From positions 12,208,795-12,272,794 of the forward strand of contig JABAKD010000021.1 of NCBI GenBank assembly GCA_012845835.1: DNA of 64,000 nt, written 5' to 3'. The position numbers and the translations under genes are program-made. The DNA is from Undaria pinnatifida. Lineage: Eukaryota > Sar > Phaeophyceae > Laminariales > Alariaceae. The notes under the pieces were generated by a model. It was given only the letters and a program-made list of their open reading frames with translations, searched no databases and was not told the DNA's origin. Each line of letters opens with the position of its first letter. Within the stretch, counting starts at the first letter, position 1. This document shows, piece by piece, positions 1 through 53,944 of this stretch.

Positions 1-2278
1 AAGCAAGCAAACAAAGCAAAAAAAAACATTAAAAAAAAAAGTTGGGCCTTGGGGGGAAGGGGTAGGTAGGTGTGCTGGACAACTTTACTTGTGCGCCCTC
101 GACTGGAATGATAGTATTCGTATAGCGAGTACCGGTACCTGTGGTGCCTAGTATACGTCACGGCGGTCAGGGATAGGTTGAATTCAGTGGTCGCCCCGGT
201 GGTCTTCTTCTAGTCGTTAGCCTCGAATACTACTAGCGTTGGTGTTGCAGTTCGATTCCCACCGTGGTGGTGAGATTTTGACTTTTTTTGCTAAAATGCA
301 AAAAAGTATTGCCTGCTGAGAGCGCCTATATTATACCAACGTGGGTAGGTAAAATTCGACGGGAGTCGACGAGGGAAGATAATGCCGAATAATGTATTCT
401 CGCGATAACCGTACCGTCTTGGGAGGGGGGGAGAAGAGCCTGCTTTATGACCCCGGGTCCATCTGAGTTATTTCACTGGAGAACGAGGAGAGTAATGCGA
501 GGATAATATATGCGATTAAGAAAAACACAAAAAAAAATGGCAACGCCGAGAGATACTGGACCTGCAGAGATTGGTTAATGGCCGGCATGAATGAGGTATG
601 CCCAACTATCCAGATTGACTACGTTGTTGGGCTTCGGTCCCGAGTCACGAGCATACCCGTGGTATCTGGTAGTTTGTCGCTTGTGGCTGCAGGTGGCAGT
701 TTCGTGTGCAACTCCCAGCACCCACTGCCATCGATATTATTCAAGGCAAGAGTCACCATTTACGAACCTCTGGCATGGATAATAAACACCTGAAAAATAA
801 AAACAAGTGTAAATACCTTGGGTGGACACAAACCCAGAGTAAACAGAGGGACCCGACCTCCTTGAGCTTTGACAACAACATAGGATTATATGAGGCTTAA
901 ACTAAAAAAAATAGTATGCTGGTGGTGGATCTGTGCTGCTGTAGTATTAAAATAAGCTTTGCCGCGTGGCACGTCACCTGCGCGCTGTGGTTCTGACAGC
1001 AGTGGTGCCAGTAACGTTACAGTCACCCACGCACCGAATACAACAAAAAAAATACATTTAACAAGAACTCAGTAACAAGAGACCGCGCACCCAGCCCGCG
1101 TCTGAGCAGAGCACCCAAGCTAGTTTTCGGATGCACAGTACGAGCGGGTTAGGAGCGTTGCTTCCTTGTTTCTCCCCTACTTGCCGTATCTGCAATGACG
1201 GTGTCCATACCGATATCATCGTCTAACAGTAATCCTAAGGGTTACACAAAAGGAAAACAGAAAGGGCGAAAAACAGGGAGAATAGGAGCAAAATAAAACA
1301 TTGCAAAATCACTCTTTCTTTGGAAGCTGTACAAGTATGTGCAATGCGTGTCTTCCCCGCGTAGTTTGTGACCACAGAGCGCCTCTCCGTATGATGATGC
1401 ATTAGCGTGGACAATGGTTGTGATGGAGGTATGGTTGTGCTGGATATTGATGGGGAGGAAATATCGGTACAACTGAAGGACACACGAGGTAGCTTGAACC
1501 TACTAAATATACGACGAATGTATTGAAGTTTGATGACGAATCTTCGTGATTCGAACACGATATAAAACGTACTATCAATGCAAATAACACAACAACAAGT
1601 TGCGCCAGCAGCAAGCAGTTTACGCGCCGGTATCCCCGGTGGTTGGACATTTCTAGTTTTAGTATCTATGTAAGCAGCGTAACTTTTGCGGCCGATGTGG
1701 TACCTTCAGCCCGCAAGGGGCTCTTACAAATCGACAGAGGCCGAAGGGGCGAGAGAGCGAGTTGGCGAAATCCCTCGCAAATCGCTGAAAAAAAGGGCTG
1801 AATATTTGCAAAAACTGCAAATAAATAGTGCTGAATCCTCTATGCATGATAAACAACACAGTATGCACGTGTCACAAATGGCGGGGGGGCGGGGAAGATA
1901 CCTGTGGCCGTGGCTAGTCCAGAATGTCTCCGGATGTCGCTGGTGCTTCTCCCGAGTTCGGTTGGAAGTAATAGCATGGTAGTAGTGGTGGTTAAGAGGC
2001 CCAAAAAATGTAGTCACCTTGGCACCAAGGATAATATATAAATAAAATGATGACAACGAAACGACAACAAAAACGAGACGATCAACCATTGAAACATTTT
2101 TTTAGACGTTTACGTGCTCATCAACGCAAAACTAAGGAACGCCAAAATTATGGAAGAAATCGGGCAGAGAAGAACAAAAAATGTAGACTAGTCTATGGCA
2201 TGTCGAAGATAAATCCCCATCCATCAACACAATTTTTTGGGCGCCCCTCCTGTCCCTCGATCAAGCCTGAAACCCATC
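1..2278. other. Upstream region of gene 1, no gene seen
   Basis: No exon-like sequence with consistent splice sites was found. It contains poly-A tracts, a possible tRNA-type B-box (GTTCGATTCCC near 250) and several short open frames without recognisable similarity. The promoter and 5' UTR of gene 1 should lie near the right end, but no TATA box or initiator stands out. Confidence 0.5.
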
Positions 2279-43793
<41,515 letters not shown>

Positions 43794-43974
43794 TACCCCT
43801 TGGAGCGGGGCCGTCTACATCTCAGGGAAAGAGTCTAGGATTGCACAACTTGCCTTTTTTTGGGCCCCGTCGAGTTGCAACCGATGGACTCATCATTCAA
43901 AATTCAGTCGGTTTAGCGTGAATGATTCGACATTCGTTTTTTTTCAACTCGATCACGCTTATGCCGGCCTCTTG

Positions 43975-44380
43975 CCCAACCTCTCTCTGATCCTCACGGG
44001 CTCGCCGAGAAGGTTGGGTGGGGGCACCCGAGTAGGTTTGACGGGGGGCGGAGGGTAAATAGGTATCAAGAGGCTTCTGGTAGACTTTCTGTAGATTTAT
44101 AAGCATCTACAGGGCATCATCTTATCTTTAGCGGGAACTCGGACGCCTCATAGAAGCGATTTTTGATTCCCGCTCCCACGGTTTTGTTGCAGCACAGACT
44201 ATTGTGGAAAACCCTCTTCCCGTTCCCCACGGTCTTGCCGGAAAAGTTGACGGGAAGCGCCCGAATAGGTATGTCGGGCGGCAGATGATGAATAGATATG
44301 GGAGCTTCTGGTAGATCTTCTGTAAGTCTGTAACCGTCTGCAGGGCATTATGCTCCATGGCGCGAACTCGGAGACCTCGA
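43975..44380. repeat. Diverged tandem duplication 3' of gene 1
   Basis: Two units (about 43975-44155 and 44211-44380) share GCTTCTGGTAGA, CTGTAGATTTATAAGC/CTGTAAGTCTGTAACC and ATCTACAGGGCAT. In reverse frame the shared part reads LQKVYQKP and LQKIYQKL. Confidence 0.7.
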
Positions 44381-45430
44381 ACAAGCGAAGTTTGACGCAC
44401 GATCCTACCGATTTATTATTGCACGGACTATTGTAGTGCGGGGGCATACGAGGGCGCAACGTGCGAGGTCTGGCATCTGTTGTTGCGATCGTGTTTGTGG
44501 GCTTCTATGGTCCCCCATTTGTTGGCGTTCGGCCGACGGGGGTAGGAATCAGTTAACACGACCGCATATGCATTCAGCGGAAGACCTACCGAAACACGTG
44601 GAAGAGGGACGAGCTTAGCTTTAATTGTGTCCCCAACTGCCCTAGGATTTAAAAAAAAATAATACAAAGGCGTGTCGATACATATATAAAAGGTGTGTTT
44701 ATGTACGAGTCTGCGGGTACCCGGGAACGTATTCCGGAGTGTCACCCGCAACAGTAAAAAGTGGCACCCGGGTACGGTAGAGTATACCAGCATCATATCC
44801 TCTACCAAACAAAACCGCAGATATATACCTGGTGCGTGTGTGTACTAGGTATAATAGGTACACGTATCGTATATTTCACGTACGGGGATAAAGCGTTAGA
44901 ACTGTTGTTCTAGTCTTTTGATGGGACTTCGTCATACATGGGTCACCGTGGAAAGAAGCAGGGGCAGTTTTTGCGCGCTTCCCCCGCCCCCCCCCCCCGC
45001 GAACCCGCTGAGGCCAAACTAAACTAGTCCATAGACTTTGATGTGGATTTTGGTGGAAGGGACAAGCAACTTCCCCCACAGATTCCGAAGTAGATACCAG
45101 GGACCGTTTCGGTTCCGCAGCGAAGGCATCGCGAGTGGGAGTGCCATGTGTGAACTTTCCAAAAGTATGTGTTTGTGAGCTGTCTGCTTCTCTTCATGCC
45201 CTGCATATACGGCTTCGTTTGGTGATGGTGATGGTGATGATGGCGAGCTCTGAGACAAGGGCATTGTTCTCCGTTCTATTTTGGCTTCGAACGGAGTGCA
45301 TACTGCATGACACGTAGATTTCGGCCAGCGGGACAATTATATCTATTTTCTGCCCGATGTACCTTGAGCATATTTTGCATGTTTTGCATCGCCTAAGCTC
45401 GGATTTGAGGTTAGGTGCTAGTTGATACGT

Positions 45431-45528
45431 TGAGTGAGGTGTTAGCCTGAACACATGGACGTTGATTGGCATGCGTATTTGAGTTAGGTGTTAGCCTGTA
45501 CGCCTGCACGTTGCTTGTCGCGCGTAGG
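45431..45528. repeat. 49-bp imperfect tandem duplication
   Basis: TGAGTGAGGTGTTAGCCTGA and TGAGTTAGGTGTTAGCCTGT start two adjacent 49-bp units. Confidence 0.65.
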
Positions 45529-46095
45529 CTTGAGGATCGTCTGGTACAAGGCGGCGATCCCCAACCTGTCGATGCGCCCAGGTCTGCGCGCGGAGCGAGA
45601 ACGTCAACGATCACGCGCGCCATACCCTCCCAGTTGTCCCAACCACGGTACCGACGGCGCATACGGACAGGTTGCGTGACCAGGTGCCTCGCCAGGAGCC
45701 CAGCCTTCAGGGAGATGGGGCGTGGGGGCGCGTGTATTTATGAATGTGGGCATTTATCTGCATGGGCGCTGTGCTGTTCGAGAGAACGCCCTGAAGCCGG
45801 AGAAGGTTACTCATTGATATACAAAATAAGCTCAAGTTAAAACGATTTATATATGATCACCGTTTCTGTATATTGGTGGCTGCCAGGTTTTGGGTATGTT
45901 GTATTCCACATCATGGTGGTGATCGTTCGATTGTCTTCGGTGGAAGCTGTTTGAGAACACGCTGTTCTGGTAGTCCTGCACACCCTACCTGGTACAACCC
46001 AGGACAGTGAACGATACCTTGCCACGACTATCTTGTTTTTTCACTGTTAAGGGTAGACTCGTTCGGGCTTTGGACGCCTCAAGGACCAATCCTAC

Positions 46096-47097
46096 TCAAG
46101 TTGGTTCATTGTAGTCGAAACATGCACTTTCCGAAAAACCTCTCAAGAAGAAGCAAAACGGCCGTGTGTCACACAATCTAGTTCTGCCCTCCGTCTGGTT
46201 TCTTGCACTCTGACTGGCCTTCACGGTGCACCACCCACTTCGTGTTATGGAAAGTTGTCGGCGGACCTGAAATGTCAAGTGAAGTACCACAAACCTCACC
46301 ATGTTCGCAAAGGCGTCCCCCAGCACGCTCCGCTCCGTACGTCCCGAATTCAATCTTATCGGTAAAAAAAAAACGTAACACGCGAACTGTCGGCTGAAGG
46401 TACCGTACTGCTTCGACGCGCGCTGGTCATGGAGCTCAATCCCACTCTTCAAATACCGCCACCCGAAGGGTGTAGTGGCGCGCATGCGAGGCAGCTGGTG
46501 AATCTTCTTTGCCCACGGCCACTGCTTGTGGCCGCGGTTGGGGCGGTGATCGGTGCGAGCGTGCTCCTTGCGACCATCGGTCAAGCTCCAGCGGTGATCT
46601 GACTGTAATATATGGTCGAGCCTGCTACGGGCGTGTGTTGTAGTGCGATTGGTTTTCGAAGCGCGGTGGGGGTACTGGACAACGATAGCCTCGATGCGTG
46701 ACATTGATTGTGTACCGCACGAAACATGCAGTACACTTTTACCGCGTTCCTTGTAAAATACAATCATCGTAGCCTTGCATGGGTTGAACGTCCCAGCCAA
46801 ACAATTGCCAAGGCAGCAGTGGGACATATCACGCCGTTCCCTCAATGGCGAAGTGTCTGGTGATCCCCTCGTGCACCACGAAGACACGCTGCCGTCAACC
46901 ATTTGCTGCGGGCCAAGCAACCAAAGAACCATGCCGTTGCGCAGACTACGAAAGGCCAGGTCATCCTCTGGCATCCCAGAGTCATCCCATGACAGAGGTA
47001 ACATCGGCATTCGCCTTTTGAGGGTGGTTGCTTGAGGAGCTCCGTAGCCCACCCGACAAACTGGCCTTCGAATAAACCAAAAGGTCAACTCGATCAA
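46096..47097 (-). pseudogene. 333-codon open frame, possible transposon-protein relic
   Basis: The longest frame in the window and free of introns. It is rich in Arg, Ser, Thr and Cys and has no motif I can assign firmly. The local order (a KATMIVFYKERGKSVLHVS segment, then an RLDH-type acidic motif, then a basic aromatic C-terminal half) loosely resembles the C-terminal part of PiggyBac-type transposases, but this is a weak impression. It could also be a remnant or an exon of an unknown gene. No clear terminal inverted repeats flank it. Confidence 0.3.
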
Positions 47098-47559
47098 GAA
47101 AGCCCAGAGCTAGGTGCATCCAAAAAAGCATGCGAGGTATTGCAAAACATTAGTGACGTATGTTCCGACGACTTTGGGTTAAGGAATCCCGTCACTCATC
47201 ATTTTCAAAATAGCCAAAAAAAGGTACACCTTAATGAATCTATTGTAGAACGCGTCTTCCACAAGAATAGGCACGTTGTCGCTCACTTTGCGAAAGGTCA
47301 GCCAATCAACCCCCTCACGTTCAGCAATGGGGTTCAAGGTTGTGGGCCCACCTTTTGCGAAGGGTCGGCGTTTTTCCACGCATCTTAGAATACCGAAATA
47401 CTCGCCGCCAGTTGCCCAGCAGCAAAGACCAAACCATGGGCACCTCGCTTTTTCCGTACAAAAGAGGGGGGTAGTGGAGCTGGTGGTTTAAGTGGTGTTG
47501 GAACCGGTGTCGGTATTGATACAGTAGTATAGACTATATAGCAGTCGACGTTAATGGTA

Positions 47560-47710
47560 ACATTCGATAGTATAATTCGATCTTGGCTTTCGACATTGTA
47601 CGATTCGATATTAGCGTAGGACGAATCGATAGTAACAATCGATAGTATCGATAGCGTTCGATAGTTACATTCGACCGTAGCATTCGATCGTAGGATTCGA
47701 CTGGACGCAC
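47560..47710. repeat. ATTCGATAGTA-type minisatellite
   Basis: About ten degenerate copies of ATTCGATAGTA/ATTCGACCGTA with spacing of 12-20 bp. Confidence 0.78.
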
Positions 47711-48405
47711 GCCAATGGTTGATATTTCGGCGACGGGGGCCAGATTACCACCACTTTAGGCGGCGGAGAGAAGAGCCGTGGCTTTGCAGTAGATAGCTAG
47801 CGCAATGGCTGGGGCGGTTCAGTTCAAGTTTCCAAGCCTATATGTCATACTCGTTCGGTGAAGTGGAGTGTGCAACCCTCATGATGCCAAACGCCTTAGA
47901 TGTGTACGCACGTACACATTGTTTCGCGGCAATACGAGAGTTAAAATATGAGAGAGGCGGGGGTGTATAGAGCTCTTTCCGACACCAACGTTGCCCCGAT
48001 ACGGAGGTCGGCAACGTAGGGCATTCGGAGGTCTGCTTGTCTGGGCGTTGCGACGGGCTGATGGAACTTCAACGTCGAGCGTATGCAATGGTTCTGCCTC
48101 ACGTGACGTCATATTTCAAGGTACAACACCACTTGGAATTTATTTGGACGCTTTCGATGCCTTGGGTTGATGAATTCGCCAATTTTGTGTACTGCCGACC
48201 AGCAGGGTGAGTCCCCCTTCATTAACCCCCCGCCAAAGTTGCCACCACTGCCATCATCTCCGATATCACTCTAATCCGTTCGCGAGCTCTGTTCGGTGCC
48301 ATCTGCGTGTTTGGCGTGCGGTGAGATGGTGTTGACGAGCCTCGCAGAACAGGGGATGGCGCGGCATGGCTGGGTACCCGACCCCTTCGGACAGATCAGG
48401 GAGTC

Positions 48406-48678
48406 GACGCGCACTGCAATAGAGGTATGCAATTTTTTGGTCCTTTTCTTTCTGAATGACAGGACTCCTCAACCCAAAACCGTCAAGGAAATCGCTCATT
48501 TTTGTACACGATATTCTCGCCATATACCTAGGCCACGGGATGTTTCGTTCGGTCACAGAAGTTTTATTGTTCTCCAAAGCAGTTTTGGGTCGTAAGAAGG
48601 GCTTGTCTGTCATGTCTTGACCTCCGAAAGTGAGACACCTCAGAAAAAATATGGTCCACCTCTATCGTAGCACCCGTC
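48406..48678. mobile_element. Family A MITE-like element
   Basis: Left GACGCGCACTGCAATAGAGG, right CCTCTATCGTAGCACCCGTC. Confidence 0.72.
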
Positions 48679-49320
48679 GGTCCCCAGGGGGCCACGTCGC
48701 TCCACGCACACCCTATCGTAATTTTAAACGGTGTTACAATCAAAAACTGTGTAAGCTCCGCTTGTGGCTTCACGATCTGACCCGAGGAAGCGGTATCCGA
48801 CGAGTCTACGTGAGCATTACTTACATTGAGTAGCAGCCACCGAATATGCTGGTACACCCTGCCAGAGGAGACATGGACAACTAAAAACGCCACAATGGCT
48901 CGACCGCTTGGATCATGGTGGTTAACGGGAGCCGATAAACCCCCACGTGCCACACTTCGGACCTCCCCTGTCAAACTTCCGAAAGTACTGCCACCGGGTC
49001 AGCATCCTACCCTATCAAGGCGTGCATGAACCGGCGGCCCCCGTTTCTGCGGGCAATCGTCCAACACACGTGCAGTCGGGGGTCACGCACGGTATTTCGC
49101 GACTCTCCGAGCACCACCCACGCACTCACACAATTACGTCTTCCCTGAGCTTGCCAGGACCCCGGGGCTGACATCGTCTTGCTCCCGGCTTTCCCAGCTC
49201 GACAAAAAAGGATGGCGACAGAGCGAAGTATTGTGCGTGCATGATCGGCGCTGCTCCATTTTTGCCTACGGTTGCATGCTACGGTTGGAGTAACAACGTT
49301 CATGCTTGCTTGTCGACGAC

Positions 49321-49580
49321 CGAGGCTACGGTAGGGGGGGCACCCCCGTTTTCACTGGTGTGTTTGAGCCAGTCGCACGGGTGACTCTGTATCTCACGGA
49401 TGAATGTGGTTTAGGCACTTGTTTTGGAGCAGCTTAGATTGCATTTGCATTCCGGATTGATTTCTTTAACGTAAAACATGAAGAAAACGTAAGATCGCAA
49501 AAGAACAAAGGGGTTACTCGCGCGAGTGACCCCTAGCCATGAAATTCAAGGCCCAAAAAGAGACCCCCATATCGTAGCCT
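49321..49580. mobile_element. Family C MITE-like element
   Basis: Left CGAGGCTACGGTAGGGGGGG and right CCCCCATATCGTAGCCTGGG are inverted repeats, with palindromes CAGTCGCACGGGTGACTC and GTTACTCGCGCGAGTGAC inside. Confidence 0.74.
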
Positions 49581-50961
49581 GGGTCCGGACCGAGAACCCC
49601 ATGTACGCCTGTGTGGCCCAGCCACCATGGCACCCCGCAAGTAACCCACAGGCCTAAAAGGACTTGGGACAACGAGAAAAAATAGCAATGAACAAACAGA
49701 CAACATGTCCATGACCGGAGCAAAAACATAACTTATCTGCATGTTGTCCCTAAGCCACAACACCGAGACAAAGTATGATCCTGAAAAGCATGCCGCAGAG
49801 GCTCCGCGCTCATAAAACTCCACCATTAATGCACCCCCTCGCCCCCCCCAACACAAAATGTTCCCATCGTACGAAACAGATACGGCATCCAGACCAAAGC
49901 TTTAGAGAAAAAAAGGCTGTAGTCAACCATTAGATATATGGGTAGTTAATGCCACACAAAAGGTACAACTAGCGCGTACATGTGTCCATGGTCTTTCTCC
50001 CAACCAGCAAAGTGACCAGGGCCGCCCTAAAAGCCATAGAATATAGCTCAAGTAAAGCAAGAATATCACAGATAGACATATGCAACCTACTGAGCAGAAG
50101 TTTTCCAGGTGTAACGAAGACTGGCACGAGCAATTACACCCAATACGTCCAATAACAGACACGATAACATCATACCCGACCTATCAATGGGCACACGTTG
50201 GCAGCAACCATGACGGCATCTCAAAACGCAACACGTAATATCCTACCGTGTTCAAAACCAAATCTGTTTTAGGTATGTGCTCAACTTCGCGATCAAAGAT
50301 TGGTCATGAGAGTGTGCACGCGCAAGTGCCGATTCATTATCATCAGCCACCGATGGGATGTAGTATTCACAACGCACCTTCGAAAAATATCTATGCAAAA
50401 CCCTGCTACATTGTATCTACGCAAAAGACAAAGACGCTGACTTCAAACCGCTTGCAGCCAAGTCTCAGCACACAGAAACATGTCTACGGGCAATATAAAA
50501 TGGACTGACCAGGACTGTGGGAAAAATAAGCCAGACCCAGGGTACGTGGGGGGGTCCACTGTGGCCACAAAACGCTGGAGCACTCGAATACATAGAGGCC
50601 GACGTCCAACGACGCTGGTACACACGGTGGTTCGTGAGCAGCCCGCCAGCTCGTCGGCTCGTTTGCGATATACTCTCGAGGATGTCCACGCCTCGCATCG
50701 GGTTGGCAGGCTTCCATCGCCAAGCAAAAGAAGTATCCTCCTCATCCCAAACGTAGAGCGTGAGACTGGGGTGGATTATGGGGATCGCGCGGCTTGGTAC
50801 GACAGGGTCGTGGGAATATATCCTGGGTCGTCGAACGAGCGCCTCAAAGCGAAGCGGTAACGATATATACCGTATGCTGCATGTCAAAACGGCCGTGAAA
50901 AATCTGGGGCCGTTGTAGTCCTATCCACACCAGAGCAGCGATCTAGAGGTAGAAATTCTGA

Positions 50962-51232
50962 CTGATTCTACGATAGCCCCCCCCCAAAAAAAAAACATCT
51001 GCTATTTTCTTTAACGAACGTTTCATCATCAATCATCAATCATGGCTGCTCGACACCAAGGAATGATACAAATGAAAACAAAGTATCCATATAGTTTCTT
51101 GTGTGCAAAAACCTATCGACCGATGACGTCGGGGTGTCGAAGGACACCGTAGTTCAGGAGATACGACCGGGAGCTGGTCTTGAAATCGGCGATTAGGTTG
51201 AAGAAAAGTTGGGGGGGGCTACGTAGAATGAC
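50962..51232. mobile_element. Family D MITE-like element
   Basis: Left TGATTCTACGATAGCCCCCC, interior ATCATGGCTGCTCGACACCA and TTCAGGAGATACGACCGGGA, right GTTGGGGGGGGCTACGTAGA. It includes a short triplication of ATCATCA. Confidence 0.74.
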
Positions 51233-52219
51233 TCTTCTGGACTCTTTTTTAGCCTAAATGACGAGGCTTCCTAATTCCAAAATCGTCAGAAAAAGGTGCC
51301 ATTTTGTTTTTTGCAATACGAATCGTTTTGTATTTTCAGGACAGGTAGGCTTTGGGCTTGTTCAGCGAATTTTACACTTTTTAAGTTAGTTACTCGAAAA
51401 AAAACTTGCCACAGAACGCATAGAGCTCCTCAAGTCATCACCATCAGAAGGCAAATGGTGTCCAGGCACGCGTTAGGCTCAGAGTGGTGTTGTCAACGCT
51501 TGTTGTTGAGAATGCTCATCCGGAGAAATGGTGCATGATGAACTGCTAACCCCAGTTGGTGGTATATATTGCCTTGTCTCGACAGCACCTCTACGTAGCG
51601 CCCCCAGCGTGGCCGCGGGAGATGTCCGAACAAAAACCGGTGCTTATAATGCCGTGCGGCTACCCGCCCTCGCGGTTGCGCCATCCGCGAGCGTGCCATC
51701 CAACTAAATTCCACGGTGTTGGTTGACGTTTCCGAATGGCCCGGCCCCAGCCACCTATTCCTGCACAAGTTTGGTCTTGTGCCCATAGCTCCCCCTCCCC
51801 CCCCTCTGGGCGCCTCCAGCCCAGTTGAAAAATGGTTTAAAACCATTCCAGATAACCTAACGACAGCATCACACTGGAGCATGGAAGCGTCGGGAGCGGG
51901 CAGGCACTCATCAGCCCCGAGTTCATAATGAGAACGCGCTATGTCAAAATGAATTTTTTCGATACCTTAATGTGTACTTGTAGTCAGGGGTGCATCCGCC
52001 AAACGGTGTTCACGTTGATCTAAGCTCTTCAGACAAAAACATTCAGCAAAAAAGACACACGAAAACGCAGCTCAGGCTCCGGATGTCCCCCTGCCCGGTG
52101 TTCTTACGATATTTTCCGTTCCGTGCAAGGCCACGACCGTCTTATCGTACCAGAGGAAGGATGTTGAAAATGGAACCAGTGTACTTCAGGAAGAATGGAG
52201 GTGGAATGAGAAGCGCTGA

Positions 52220-52510
52220 CCAATGGTACGGGAGAGGGGTTATGCTGTTATTACCCCCTTTTGGGCACCTTTTCTTTCAGTGGCTCGGTGTCCCACGCGC
52301 GAGTGAACCCCCTGTTTCTTGCGGTCACAAGTTTTCTTTCTTTCGTGCTGTTTAACGTTCTCGATATGTTAACAATGCGCAAGAAAAGGGATGGTTAGCT
52401 ACGCTGCACGAAAAAAAAAAATCGCCGTTTTTGTCGATGAGGTACAGAGTCGCTCGCGCGACAGGCTCAGACGTAGTAGTCAAAACTTGGGGATACCCCT
52501 ACCGAAGCCT
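52220..52510. mobile_element. Family C MITE-like element
   Basis: Interior CCCACGCGCGAGTGAACC, GGTTAGCTACGCTGCACG and AGAGTCGCTCGCGCGACAGG; right end CCCCTACCGAAGCC. Confidence 0.6.
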
Positions 52511-53344
52511 ACCATAAAAATCGAGCTAAATTCTACCACCAACCTTCTTCAGTTGTGGCCTTTCGCTCCGGTCACCCCCCCCCCCTCTTGTTACCGCATG
52601 TAGCAAAAGTCGTCCATCACAAATGTGTGATCATCTTAGGGCTTGTTCGAGTACATTATCGCACATAGGCTTATAGGTTCGAACATCCAGGGCTACCGTT
52701 ACAATGTGCCAACGTCTCACCGCATGTGTATCCCTTCGCCCCAGGTTCGCAAGAGGTTCCAGGCTCGCACATCACGGCTCCTTCAGGGTTGCATTCTGAA
52801 ACGTGTGTGCACATCAAGCATTTGGAGACAAATTAGGTTTACCAAACGCAGCACTGACCGTTTCAGTGAGGAATCGAGCACGCAGACAGCCGCGTTGATT
52901 TGTACTTTTACCGCGCGGCTACCCTACAAAACGTCACGAACCGCTTCTGCCATCAGCGTGCAGATTCCTTCCAAGATATACTGAGATTACGGCCAGTGTT
53001 TAGTCATGCAGACACGTTCTACAATAGAGAAGTGCACCGATTCTGTTCCTGGCATTCCGCACTTCGGAATCTCTCACGGTATCAACAGGGGTGCAGCAAA
53101 TCCTAAGAATTTTTTGAGCTGCTCCTTTAACATGAGGAGATGGTTCAACATCTCACTCCACAAGCTCATGACTTCGAAAGCGTTCTCTCGCGAAACACAG
53201 CACACACTTCTATGCACTTCTGGTTCAGTAAAACAAGTGTATTCGTAAGGCCACCAAGACTAACCGGTTTTTGTTGCTCACTTGAGGGTGTCACCCGTAA
53301 CATGACCAGAGAAGTTGGGCGCCAAAAAGGGCAACCGATGGTTC

Positions 53345-53622
53345 GACGCGTGCTACGATAGAGGCACAGCACTTTTTTCTAACACTACCCCTCAAATTGG
53401 GAGGTAAAGACAGGCCATTCTTAACACGAAAAAAAGTAATTTTGGAGAAGACTAAAAACTGCTACTGTGGGTGAAAAAAAAATCCATGGCCTAGGTACAC
53501 CACGAGAATCAGGCATAACAAAATGGTCCATTTCCGACGATTTGGGGTTAAGGAGTGTCTTAAGTCATTCAGAAAACCATTTTCGCCAAGAAAAGGTATA
53601 CATCTATCGTGTAGCACGCGTC
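53345..53622. mobile_element. Family A MITE-like element
   Basis: Left GACGCGTGCTACGATAGAGG, right CTATCGTGTAGCACGCGTC. A solo right end of a second copy follows at 53662-53738. Confidence 0.76.
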
Positions 53623-53746
53623 TGCGGTGGGATGGCTCGGTATCAATAATGGCATTCAGCCGGCTTGAAGTTTAGGGAGCCCCGCCATTTAGAAAAAAAA
53701 AGCAATAAAAAGGGTATGCTTCTATCGTAGCACGCGTCCATGATAC

Positions 53747-53944
53747 AGTGGGTACCCCCAGTTTTAAGGGTGCCCCCCAGTGATTGACAAACCGAAACTA
53801 GCGCTCTTAACGCTCTTAACTACACACTGTTCTTATCTGCAGTGGGGAATATGTTGCTTTTGGCATAGGCGGGGCGTGCGGATTTGACCGCTCTTAAGTC
53901 CCAAAAGCTGTTATCCCGGGTACCCTTAAGTCGGAGTACCCACT
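53747..53944. mobile_element. Family F MITE-like element
   Basis: 198 bp with inverted ends AGTGGGTACCCCCAGTTTTA and TTAAGTCGGAGTACCCACT. The centre GGATTTGACCGCTCTTAAGT also occurs at 63159-63178 in the other copy. Confidence 0.7.

Noticed and set aside
219-275. Possible tRNA near the left edge (GTTCGATTCCC)
   Set aside because: Only the B-box is present; D-arm, anticodon stem and acceptor stem cannot be formed.
50465-50887. Four overlapping frames of 79-140 codons on both strands
   Set aside because: Mutually exclusive frames in a GC-rich stretch; no splice sites or domains support any one of them.
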